DNA of 18,202 bases, taken from NCBI GenBank assembly GCA_035550775.1, contig DASZOO010000108.1, positions 1 through 18,202 of the forward strand. The letters run 5' to 3'. The position numbers were made by a program, and so were the translations under genes. Each line of letters begins with the position of its first letter. Within the stretch, counting starts at the first letter, position 1. Below are positions 1 through 7,031 of the stretch, piece by piece. The notes under the pieces were generated by a model. It was not told the DNA's origin and searched no databases. It was given only the letters and a program-made list of their open reading frames with translations. This DNA is from JAOUEA01 sp035550775. GTDB lineage: Bacteria; Actinomycetota; UBA4738; HRBIN12.

Positions 1-632
1 GCCGCGTACTCCGCACGCACCTTCGTCCACCGGCGCCGCACGTACCAGGCGGCTGCGACCACGCAGATGGCTGCGATCGCCCAGGAGAACGGCTGCAACG
101 CGTGCTCCACCGTCTCCCACCGGTCGCCGAGCTCGTAACCGAGCCAGGCGAGCGCGAACGTCCACGGTAGGCAACCGAGCACCGTGTAGAGCGTGAACCG
201 CCAGAACGGCATGCGCACCACGCCCGCAGGCAGCGAGATGAACGTGCGGATCACGGGGAGCAGGCGTGAGAAGAACACCGCGGCGTCGCCGTAGCGCTCG
301 AACCAGTCGTGGGCCTTGTCGACCTCGTGCGGACGGATCAGCAGGTATCGCCCGAACCGATCCACGAGCGGACGGCCGCCCGCAGCGCCAGCCCAGTACG
401 CGAGCCACGACCCGACGAGGTTCCCGACCGTGCCGGCGATGCCGACCCAGAACAGCGACAGCTCCTCGCCGGGGGCAGCGAAGCCTGGCGCGGCGAGGGC
501 GCCGCCGAACAGCATCGTCACCTCGCTCGGGATGGGCACGCACGCCGATTCGAGCACCATCAGCATGAACACGGCCGCGTAGCCGTAGCCGGCCACCGTG
601 TCGATCACGAACTGATGGAGCCAATCGAGCAT
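1..632 (-). CDS. DedA family membrane protein (C-terminus cut by window edge)
   Basis: This is a SNARE-associated/DedA-family (PF09335) integral membrane protein. Some members of the family have been linked to lipid-carrier recycling and membrane homeostasis; the substrate here is unknown. The first 210 residues are visible with no stop, so only the tail is missing. Family hallmarks read directly: the VLESACVPIPSE segment at residues 26-37, the FERYGDAAVFFSRLLPVIRT stretch at 111-130 with the conserved Arg residues, and the SLPAGVVRMPFWRF segment at 133-146. Hydrophobic helices lie at about 10-30, 60-80, 148-165 and 182-198. The ATG is preceded by GGAG ten bases upstream. The gene is divergent from topA across 183 bp. 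The visible length already approaches the usual 200-220 residues. DedA membership is secure; the specific role is not inferred. Confidence 0.9.
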   Translation of the reverse strand, partial: MLDWLHQFVIDTVAGYGYAAVFMLMVLESACVPIPSEVTMLFGGALAAPGFAAPGEELSLFWVGIAGTVGNLVGSWLAYWAGAAGGRPLVDRFGRYLLIRPHEVDKAHDWFERYGDAAVFFSRLLPVIRTFISLPAGVVRMPFWRFTLYTVLGCLPWTFALAWLGYELGDRWETVEHALQPFSWAIAAICVVAAAWYVRRRWTKVRAEYA

Positions 633-665
633 GCGTGTTCAACTCCGAGGCTCGGGAATACGAAG

Positions 666-674
666 ACCGTACCA
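666..674 (-). promoter_or_regulatory. Candidate extended -10 element for dedA
   Basis: Reading on the minus strand, TGGTACGGT fits an extended -10 (TGn followed by TAnnnT). It lies about 34 bases upstream of the dedA start, giving a short leader of roughly 27 nt. No good -35 is seen at 17-18 bp, consistent with an extended -10 promoter. It is one arm of a 10-bp inverted repeat (665-674 with 737-746). Confidence 0.35.
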
Positions 675-736
675 GTCGTTCTTTGGCCTCCAGAGGTGTC
701 TCGGCACGGTGGGCTCCCGGGTTCAGGTCCGGCCGA

Positions 737-745
737 TGGTACGGT
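737..745 (+). promoter_or_regulatory. Candidate extended -10 element for topA
   Basis: TGGTACGGT on the plus strand is the mirror copy of the element in front of dedA and points toward topA. It would give a leader of about 64 nt before the topA ATG. No convincing -35 is visible. The assignment rests on the TGnTAnnnT match and the symmetrical placement. Confidence 0.35.
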
Positions 746-776
746 CGCCGCCGGGTCTTCCTGCCCGGAGGCCGGC

Positions 777-782
777 TTGACA
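777..782 (+). promoter_or_regulatory. TTGACA, possible -35 of a second topA promoter
   Basis: A perfect TTGACA lies 33 bases before the topA ATG. The best partner is TAAAGG at 801-806 (18-bp spacing), which matches only half the -10 consensus and would place the transcript start only about 3 bases before the ATG. TAAAGG overlaps the likely topA ribosome-binding site, so the two readings compete. Confidence 0.3.
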
Positions 783-815
783 CCCTCACCCCACGACCCG
801 TAAAGGTTCCCCGCC

Positions 816-3329
816 ATGGCCAACGGAAAGACGCTCGTGGTCGTCGAATCGCCGGCGAAGGCGAAGACGATCGAGAAGTACCTGGGCGGCGACTATGCCG
901 TCCGGGCTTCGTACGGGCACATCCGCGACCTCGGCAAGGGCTACGGAGGGCTGGGGGTCGACGTCGAGCACGCCTTCACCCCCGACTACATCGTGCCCGA
1001 GGACTCGAAGCGGCACGTCGGCGAGCTGAAGAAGGCGTTGAAGGCCGGGTCCGGCGACCTGATCCTCGCGACGGACTACGACCGCGAGGGCGAGGCGATC
1101 GCCTTCCACGTGGCGACCCTGCTCGGTGTCGATCCCGCGACCGCGAAACGGGTGACGTTCACCGAGATCACCCGCGATGCCATCCTCGAGGCCTTCGGCC
1201 AGCCGCGGGCGATCGACCTGAAGCTCTACGACGCGCAGGAAGCTCGCCGCATCCTCGACCGCCTCGTCGGATACCGGATCTCCCCGCTGCTGTGGAAGAA
1301 GGTCCGGCCCGGCCTGTCGGCGGGCCGCGTGCAGTCGGTGGCGGTGCGGCTGATCGTCGAGCGTGAGCGTGAGATCCGTGCGTTCGTGCCGGTGGAGTAC
1401 TGGAGCGTCGACGTCCGGCTCACCCCTGAGGACGCCGAACGGCCCTTCACGGCACGCCTGACCCAGGTGCCCGAGGGCAAGCTCGCAGCGTCGCCCGACA
1501 AGAAGGGCGTGCTCCTGTCGACCGAGGCCGACGCCGCCGCCCACGTCGAGCGTTTGCGCCGCGCGAGCTTCCACGTCACGAACGTCGAGAAGAAGCAGCG
1601 CAAGCGCTCGCCGGCCCCGCCCTTCACCACCTCGACCCTGCAACAGGAGGCCGCACGCAAGCTCGGGTTCACGGCGCGCAAGACGATGACGCTCGCCCAG
1701 CGCCTGTACGAAGGCATCGACCTGCCCGGTGAGGGCACGGTCGGGCTGATCACCTACATGCGAACCGACTCGGTGAACATCGCCGACACCGCCCTGCGTG
1801 AGATCTCCGAGTTGGTCAACAGCGACTACGGCGAGCGCTACACGCTGAAGGAGTTCCGGCGGTACCGTACGCGCAGCCGCAACGCGCAGGAGGCGCACGA
1901 GGCAGTGCGTCCGACGAGCGCGATGCGTACCCCGCAGCGGGTGGCGGCGACCCTCGATCGCGACCAGCTCCGTCTCTACACGCTGATCTGGCAGCGCACG
2001 ATGGCCACCCAGATGGCCGATGCGCTGTTCGACCAGGTCGGTGTCGACATCGCCGCTCGCGACGGCGACACGGAGTACGGGCTCCGCTCGACCGGTCAGA
2101 CGATGACCTTCGACGGGTTCATCCGTGTGTACAAGGAGGGCCGCGACGAGGGGCCCGACGAGGACGCCGAGAAGGCCTTGCCTGTGCTCACCGCCCAGCA
2201 GGCGTTGCGCATGCTCGAGGTGCTGCCCGAGCAGCACTTCACCCAGCCCCCGCCGCGCTATTCGGAGGCCTCGCTCGTGAAGACGCTCGAAGAGCAGGGC
2301 ATCGGCCGGCCGTCGACGTACGCGTCGATCATCGACACGATCCAGCGTCGTGAGTACGTGAGTCTCGAGGACAAGCGCTTCCGGCCCACCGACACCGGCG
2401 AGGTCGTGACCGACAAACTGATCGAGCACTTCCCCGATGTCGTCGACGTGACCTTCACGGCATACATGGAGAAGGAGCTCGACGACATCGCCGAGGGCGA
2501 CCTGCGGAAGCTGCAGATGCTCGAGGAATTCTACGGACCGTTCGAGCGTGCCCTCGAGAAGGCGGAGCACTCGTTCGAGCGTTTCAGCGAGGAACTCGAC
2601 GAGACCTGCCCGCTGTGCCCGGCCGAGGGGCGCGAGCCCGGGAAGCTCGAGGTCAAGCTCGGCCGCTACGGCAAGTTCGTCGGATGCACCAACTACCCCG
2701 ACTGCCGCTACATCCGGAACATGGACGGCAGCGTGCGCCCCGAGCCGGAGATGCTCGACGAGACCTGCCCGGAGTGCGGCCGGCAGCTGCAACGACGCCA
2801 CGGACGGTACGGGCCGTTCACGGGTTGCAGCGGCTATCCGGAGTGCAGGTACATCAAGAAGGATCCCCCCGTCTCGACCGGCGTCACCTGCCCGCAGTGC
2901 GGTGAGGGCGAACTGATCGAGAAGCGCAGCCGGTTCGGTTCGATCTTCTACAGCTGCAGCAGGTATCCCGACTGCGACTGCGCGGTCGGGAATCCGCCGG
3001 AGAAGGACCGTCCGTGCCCCGAGTGCGGTTCCTTGTTGCTGCGCCGCCCGAAGTCGCTGAAGTGCTGGGGATGCGGGGCCGAGCTCGATCTCGAGTTCAA
3101 CGTCACGAAGTCCGGCGACGTGGAGGCCGAAACGGCGGCCCGCGAGGCGAAGCGCGCGGCGCGCGCCAAGCGAGCGAACGCCAAGAAGACGACCGCGAAG
3201 AAGTCCACGGCGAGGAAGAAGCCTGCAGCCAGGACGAAGGCCACGAGGAAGAAGGGCGCCGCGAAGGAAGACGTCAGGACGAAGCCGACCACGGTCGCCG
3301 TGACGTCCGCCGAGGCTCCGGAGGCCTGA
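816..3329 (+). CDS. topA: DNA topoisomerase I (type IA)
   Basis: The enzyme relaxes negative supercoils by transient single-strand cleavage. The 837-residue protein has an N-terminal Toprim domain: VESPAKAKTIEK with Glu11, and the acidic TDYDREGEA motif at 86-94. The catalytic tyrosine is Tyr314 in GLITYMRTDS. From residue 598 to about 753 there are four Cys4 zinc ribbons, the first three with a G(Y/F)xxxxGC or SC pattern followed by YPxC and the fourth shorter, ending CWGC. The last 70 or so residues are a Lys/Ala/Arg-rich tail of AKK and RKK repeats, probably contacting DNA. The ATG is preceded by AAAGG. The gene is the first of a run with the MFS-tmk fusion (6-nt gap) and holB. The length is typical. 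Combining four intact zinc ribbons with a basic tail differs from the cysteine-poor C-terminus of mycobacterial TopA. Confidence 0.98.
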   Translation: MANGKTLVVVESPAKAKTIEKYLGGDYAVRASYGHIRDLGKGYGGLGVDVEHAFTPDYIVPEDSKRHVGELKKALKAGSGDLILATDYDREGEAIAFHVATLLGVDPATAKRVTFTEITRDAILEAFGQPRAIDLKLYDAQEARRILDRLVGYRISPLLWKKVRPGLSAGRVQSVAVRLIVEREREIRAFVPVEYWSVDVRLTPEDAERPFTARLTQVPEGKLAASPDKKGVLLSTEADAAAHVERLRRASFHVTNVEKKQRKRSPAPPFTTSTLQQEAARKLGFTARKTMTLAQRLYEGIDLPGEGTVGLITYMRTDSVNIADTALREISELVNSDYGERYTLKEFRRYRTRSRNAQEAHEAVRPTSAMRTPQRVAATLDRDQLRLYTLIWQRTMATQMADALFDQVGVDIAARDGDTEYGLRSTGQTMTFDGFIRVYKEGRDEGPDEDAEKALPVLTAQQALRMLEVLPEQHFTQPPPRYSEASLVKTLEEQGIGRPSTYASIIDTIQRREYVSLEDKRFRPTDTGEVVTDKLIEHFPDVVDVTFTAYMEKELDDIAEGDLRKLQMLEEFYGPFERALEKAEHSFERFSEELDETCPLCPAEGREPGKLEVKLGRYGKFVGCTNYPDCRYIRNMDGSVRPEPEMLDETCPECGRQLQRRHGRYGPFTGCSGYPECRYIKKDPPVSTGVTCPQCGEGELIEKRSRFGSIFYSCSRYPDCDCAVGNPPEKDRPCPECGSLLLRRPKSLKCWGCGAELDLEFNVTKSGDVEAETAAREAKRAARAKRANAKKTTAKKSTARKKPAARTKATRKKGAAKEDVRTKPTTVAVTSAEAPEA

Positions 3330-3335
3330 CGCCTC

Positions 3336-5378
3336 GTGGCATCGATCGCCGACGAGGTCGCCGCGCTCCGCGGAACCCGTGCGGCGACCTTCAGAGATCT
3401 CCTGACCCACCCGGCGTTCAGCCGGCTGCTGGCAGCGATGACGGTCTCGTCGCTGGGCGACTGGGTGGGATTCGTGGCGGTCACCACCCTGGTCACGAGG
3501 TTGTCGGGCTCCGTCGCCGCAGCCGGACTCGCGGTCGGAGCCGTGATGACCGCCCGCATGCTGCCGGCGGTGCTGTTCGGTCCGATCGCCGGTGCGCTCG
3601 TCGATCGCGTCGATCGCAAGCGGATCATGATGCTCTCCGACATCGGGCGCGGCGTGATGTACGCGACGATGGCGTTCGCGGGCAGGCTCTGGGTCATCTT
3701 CCTGCTGTCGTTCGCGATCGAGTGCCTCTCGTTGCTCTGGAGCCCGGCACGGGACGCCACCTTGCCGAACCTCGTGCCACGACGCCAACTCGCGAACGCC
3801 AACGCGATCGGGTTGGTCAGCACCTACGGAACCCTGCCGCTCGGCGCGGCGGTCTTCTCCCTGCTCGCCGCCTTCAGTTCGTGGGTCGGTGCGCGGATCC
3901 CGTGGCTCGGCGCTCGTCCCGAGTCCCTTGCCCTCGTGCTCGACGCGGGGACGTTCGCGTTCTCCGCGTTCATGCTCAGTCGCATCGCCTTCCCACCGAG
4001 CGCCGGCATCCTGCACGGACGGCTCGACCTGGGAAGGGTCTGGCGGGACGTCGTCGACGGCATCCGGTTCCTCAGGGAGGACTCCATCGCCTCGGCGATG
4101 ACCGCCGGCATCGTCGTCGCGTTCGCGGCGGTCGGCGCGGTGCTCGCGGTCGGACCGATCTTCGTCAGCACCCTCGACGCCGACGCGGCGGCATGGGGGA
4201 TCATCGTCAGCGCGTTCGGCATCGGCATGGCGCTGGGCATGGCATCGTCGAACCAGGCCGCCCGATTCGTGGATCGGGGGTTCGCGTTCGTCTGGGCACT
4301 CGTGGCCGCAGCCGTAGCGCTGTTCGTGCTGGCATCGATGCCGAACCTGGCGCTGGCTGCGGTCGTCTGCGTGTGGCTGGGGGCGTTCTGCGGTCTGGCG
4401 TGGGTGAGCGGCTACACGTTGCTGCAGGAGAACGTCGAGGACGAGTACCGGGGTCGCACGTTCGCCTCGCTCACGACGTTGTCGCGTCTGGGGTTGTTCC
4501 TGAGCCTGACGGTCTTCCCTATCCTGTCGACCGTCTATGGCGACTACGAGTTCTACGTCGGAGGCCAGCGGTTCGACCTGTCGGGCACGCGGCTCGCGCT
4601 GTGGACGGCCGGAGCCCTCGCGGCGGTCGCCGGCCTCAACACCCGGCGGCTGCTCCACCGGCACCGTCTCTCCCGGCCCCAACCGCTCGCCCTCGTGCCG
4701 AAGCTGAAGCGGCCACCCGCGACGGGGTTCTTCATCGCCTTCGAAGGCGTGGAAGGAGCCGGCAAGGGCACCCAGATCCGCCTGACGGAGGAGTACCTGC
4801 GGGGTCGAGGATCTCGAGAGGTGCTCGTCACGCGGGAGCCCGGCGGTACCGAGCTCGGCGAGAAGATCCGCGAGGTGCTGCTCGACCCGAAGACCGGCAA
4901 GCTCGACGCGCGCAGCGAGGCGCTGCTGTTCGCCGCCGCGCGTGCACAGACCGTGACCAACGTGATCCGCCCCGCGCTCGCTCAGGGCAAGATCGTGATC
5001 TGCGACCGGTACGTCGACTCCTCGCTGGCCTACCAGGGCTGGGGCCGCGGCATCGGGGAGCAGGACGTCCTCACCCTGAACGTCTGGGCCACCCAGGGGC
5101 TCTTCCCGGATCTGGTGGTCCTGCTGCATCTCGAGCCGGAACGCGGGCTGCTTCGCTCGACCGAGGCGCCCGACCGCATGGAGCTGGAGGGGCAGGACTT
5201 TCACGCCAGGGTGGCCGATGCCTACCTGAAGATCGCCGAGGAGCACCCCGAGCGCTTCGTGCTGATCGACGCCGACCAAGAGCCGGCGGAGGTCTTCGAC
5301 GACGTCCGCGAGGCGATCGACTCGGCGTTGGAGGAGTTCGATCGCTCCGACGAGGGCGAGGCGGGACCGCCCTCGTAG
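3336..5378 (+). CDS. tmk: MFS transporter-thymidylate kinase fusion protein
   Basis: This 680-residue protein is two proteins in one. Residues about 20-440 form an MFS_3-type transporter with roughly 12 hydrophobic segments and the loop motif GALVDRVDRKR at 86-96. Residues 464-670 are a complete dTMP kinase: P-loop FEGVEGAGKGTQ (469-480), TREPGGT (499-505), CDRY with the DR dyad (556-559), and the LID segment RMELEGQDFH (614-623). It phosphorylates dTMP to dTDP for DNA synthesis; the transported compound is unknown. No stop or frameshift separates the halves. The GTG start lies 6 nt after the topA stop, with GGAGG at 3320-3324, so translation is probably coupled to topA. Similar transporter-dTMP kinase fusions are annotated in other actinobacteria. 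The P-loop has Gly where dTMP kinases usually have Thr or Ser (GKG rather than GKT/GKS), a form more like adenylate kinase. Confidence 0.92.
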   Translation: MASIADEVAALRGTRAATFRDLLTHPAFSRLLAAMTVSSLGDWVGFVAVTTLVTRLSGSVAAAGLAVGAVMTARMLPAVLFGPIAGALVDRVDRKRIMMLSDIGRGVMYATMAFAGRLWVIFLLSFAIECLSLLWSPARDATLPNLVPRRQLANANAIGLVSTYGTLPLGAAVFSLLAAFSSWVGARIPWLGARPESLALVLDAGTFAFSAFMLSRIAFPPSAGILHGRLDLGRVWRDVVDGIRFLREDSIASAMTAGIVVAFAAVGAVLAVGPIFVSTLDADAAAWGIIVSAFGIGMALGMASSNQAARFVDRGFAFVWALVAAAVALFVLASMPNLALAAVVCVWLGAFCGLAWVSGYTLLQENVEDEYRGRTFASLTTLSRLGLFLSLTVFPILSTVYGDYEFYVGGQRFDLSGTRLALWTAGALAAVAGLNTRRLLHRHRLSRPQPLALVPKLKRPPATGFFIAFEGVEGAGKGTQIRLTEEYLRGRGSREVLVTREPGGTELGEKIREVLLDPKTGKLDARSEALLFAAARAQTVTNVIRPALAQGKIVICDRYVDSSLAYQGWGRGIGEQDVLTLNVWATQGLFPDLVVLLHLEPERGLLRSTEAPDRMELEGQDFHARVADAYLKIAEEHPERFVLIDADQEPAEVFDDVREAIDSALEEFDRSDEGEAGPPS

Positions 5379-5454
5379 GAGGGGCGGTGGGAGGACGTGT
5401 GCGTGTCGATGGTGAAGCCCGCAGGTCCCCGCCGGCCGGTACGCTTCGCTGACG

Positions 5455-6570
5455 ATGACGTTCCCGGTTCTGCAGCAGGTCCCCGGTCAGCCCCACGCGA
5501 TGGGGTTCCTGCAGGGCGCCGCGGAACGCCCACACCATGCCTACGTCTTCGCCGGTCCCGAGGGCAGCGGGAAGTCGCTCGCCGCGCACGCGTTCGCGGC
5601 CGCCCTGCTCTGCCGGCGAGGCGGCTGCGGCGATTGCCGTGACTGCCGGCTGGCCCTGAAGGACCAGCATCCGAACGAGTTCCTGGTGGAGCCCGAGGGC
5701 CGCGACATCCACGTGAACACGATCCGCGAGGAGGTGTGGACGCCGGTCTCGCGCACGGCGCCCGAGCACGGCCGGAAGATCTTCGTGATCCGGGAGGCCG
5801 ACCGCCTCTCGCCCGCGGCCGCCGACACGTTGTTGAAGGTGCTCGAGGAGCCGCCCGCCGATGCGGTGTTCCTGTTGATGTCGGCTCGGGCACACGAGCT
5901 GCCGGAGACGATCCGCTCCCGGTGCCACACCGTCACGTTCTCGGCGCTCTCCGAGGCGTTCGTCGTCGATGTGCTCCGCGGGGAGGGGGTCGATGCGACG
6001 CGTGCTCATCTCGCCGCACGGCTGACCGGCGGCAACCTCGGTCGGGCGCGGCGCCTCGCCGTTTCCGATGAGGGTCTCGCGTTCCGCGACGCCGCGATCG
6101 AAGCGCTCGAGCTCGCGGCGCGCGGCCCGGTCGGCGCGCTCGATGCGGCGCAGACCGTGCTCGACGCGGCGTCGGGCTACAAGAAGGCGATGAAGGCGGA
6201 GCTCGACGACGAGCTCGCGCCGTTCCTCGACGAGAAGGGCCGGCCCGAAGATGCGTATCGGGGAGCGATCCGGCGTATCGAGATCCGGTTCCAGCGGCGG
6301 GAGCGCCGAGCCGAGCGTGATTACGTGGATTGGGTGCTGCTGGCGGCCTCGGCGCTGCTGCGAGATCGCATCGCCGGGCAGGTCGGCGCTCGTCGCGACG
6401 ATCTGCTCAACCCCGATCTGCAGCCCGACGTCGGCCTCCCGGTGGTCCGTGCCGCTCGCGGACTCGCGGGGGTGGAGGCGGCCCGCGCCGAGCTCGCCGA
6501 AGACCTCAACCTCAACACCCGCCTCGTGCTCGAGCGCGCCTTCCTGGCCGTGGCCGAGATGGCAGCCTGA
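5455..6570 (+). CDS. holB: DNA polymerase III subunit delta'
   Basis: This is a clamp-loader AAA+ subunit that helps place the beta sliding clamp on DNA. The 371-residue protein shows a Walker A motif GPEGSGKS at 34-41, a Cys4 zinc module (Cys53, 58, 61 and 64), a Walker-B-like VIREADRLS around Asp116, the KVLEEPP segment at 128-134, and the SRC motif at 155-157 in IRSRC. The C-terminal half (about 210-371) is helical and diverged. The 76-nt gap after the tmk fusion has no clear Shine-Dalgarno; a TACGCT hexamer at 5440-5445 could be a -10 giving a nearly leaderless transcript (inference). This ATG is the first possible start in the frame. The topA, tmk, holB order supports the assignment. Confidence 0.93.
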   Translation: MTFPVLQQVPGQPHAMGFLQGAAERPHHAYVFAGPEGSGKSLAAHAFAAALLCRRGGCGDCRDCRLALKDQHPNEFLVEPEGRDIHVNTIREEVWTPVSRTAPEHGRKIFVIREADRLSPAAADTLLKVLEEPPADAVFLLMSARAHELPETIRSRCHTVTFSALSEAFVVDVLRGEGVDATRAHLAARLTGGNLGRARRLAVSDEGLAFRDAAIEALELAARGPVGALDAAQTVLDAASGYKKAMKAELDDELAPFLDEKGRPEDAYRGAIRRIEIRFQRRERRAERDYVDWVLLAASALLRDRIAGQVGARRDDLLNPDLQPDVGLPVVRAARGLAGVEAARAELAEDLNLNTRLVLERAFLAVAEMAA

Positions 6571-6585
6571 ACCACCCCGAGGAAA

Positions 6586-6601
6586 GTGGTGCTGGCATCA
6601 C
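6586..6601. repeat. Imperfect dyad upstream of the receiver-only regulator
   Basis: GTGGTGC-TG-GCATCAC is an inverted repeat with 6 of 7 arm positions paired and a 2-nt centre. It lies 15 nt after the holB stop and 52 nt before the regulator start. Its core GGTGCTGGCA is identical to the core of the perfect dyad at 11426-11441. A 2-nt centre argues for a protein-binding site rather than an RNA hairpin. The link is tentative. Confidence 0.3.
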
Positions 6602-6636
6602 TGGCGCGAGCCGTGGCCCGTGGGACGCTTCGAGAT

Positions 6637-6641
6637 GGAGG
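6637..6641 (+). promoter_or_regulatory. Ribosome-binding site GGAGG that decides the start at 6653
   Basis: GGAGG lies 11 bases before the ATG at 6653, a workable though long spacing. It overlaps the competing in-frame ATG at 6635, which has no Shine-Dalgarno of its own. The 6653 start also puts the receiver's first beta strand directly at the N-terminus, as usual for the family. Confidence 0.6.
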
Positions 6642-6652
6642 CTGATGACCAG

Positions 6653-7030
6653 ATGACCGTTCGCGTCCTCATCGTCGACGACCAGGAGCCGTTCCGCATG
6701 GCCGCCCGCATGGTCGTCGACGCCACCGACGGGTTCGAGGTGGTCGGGGAGGCGGAGACGGGCGAGGACTCGGTCCGTATGGCCGCCGACCTGCACCCGG
6801 ATCTCGTGCTGATGGACGTGAACCTGCCGGGCATCAACGGGCTCGAGGCGACCCGGCAGATCCTGGCAGACGGCGAGGGCGCCGTGGTCGTGCTCCTGCT
6901 CTCGACCTACGAGGAAGAGGAGTACGCGCCCAGGGCCGCCGAGTGCGGGGCGGCCGCCTACATCCCCAAGGCCGTCTTCGGCCCGGACCGCCTCGAGGAC
7001 GCCTGGTCGGCCGCCTCGCCCGACGGGTAG
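6653..7030 (+). CDS. Single-domain (receiver-only) response regulator
   Basis: This 125-residue protein is a bare receiver domain. The acidic pair is Asp9/Asp10 (VDD), the phosphoacceptor is Asp55 in LVLMDVNLPG, the switch residue is Ser84 or Thr85, and the conserved lysine is Lys106 in AYIPKAVFG. The protein stops at residue 125 with no DNA-binding or enzymatic domain. Its sequence resembles NarL/FixJ-family receivers. Its stop is followed after one base by the stop of the convergent histidine kinase gene, so it pairs naturally with the 7032-11360 kinases. It could be a phosphorelay intermediate, a phosphate sink or a protein-interaction regulator. An alternative start at 6635 would add six residues. 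Confidence 0.88.
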   Translation: MTVRVLIVDDQEPFRMAARMVVDATDGFEVVGEAETGEDSVRMAADLHPDLVLMDVNLPGINGLEATRQILADGEGAVVVLLLSTYEEEEYAPRAAECGAAAYIPKAVFGPDRLEDAWSAASPDG

Positions 7031-7031
7031 C

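Noticed and set aside
4326..4334. GTGCTGGCA copy inside the MFS-tmk gene as a third operator
   Set aside because: It lies in coding sequence and lacks the outer dyad arms. It shows that the core 9-mer can arise by chance, which also lowers confidence in the intergenic pair.
786..5279. A 1497-residue open frame on the minus strand opposite topA and the MFS-tmk fusion
   Set aside because: Its translation is Arg/Gly/His-rich low-complexity sequence without any domain, as expected opposite a high-GC gene with strong third-position bias. topA and tmk motifs explain the region.
3014..5452. An 812-residue plus-strand frame overlapping the end of topA and the tmk fusion
   Set aside because: This is a shifted-frame translation of the MFS-tmk gene. 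It is highly Arg-rich and has no motifs.
6571..6652. Small RNA or tRNA in the holB-regulator gap
   Set aside because: No cloverleaf or other recognisable fold is seen. Only the short imperfect dyad and the GGAGG site stand out.
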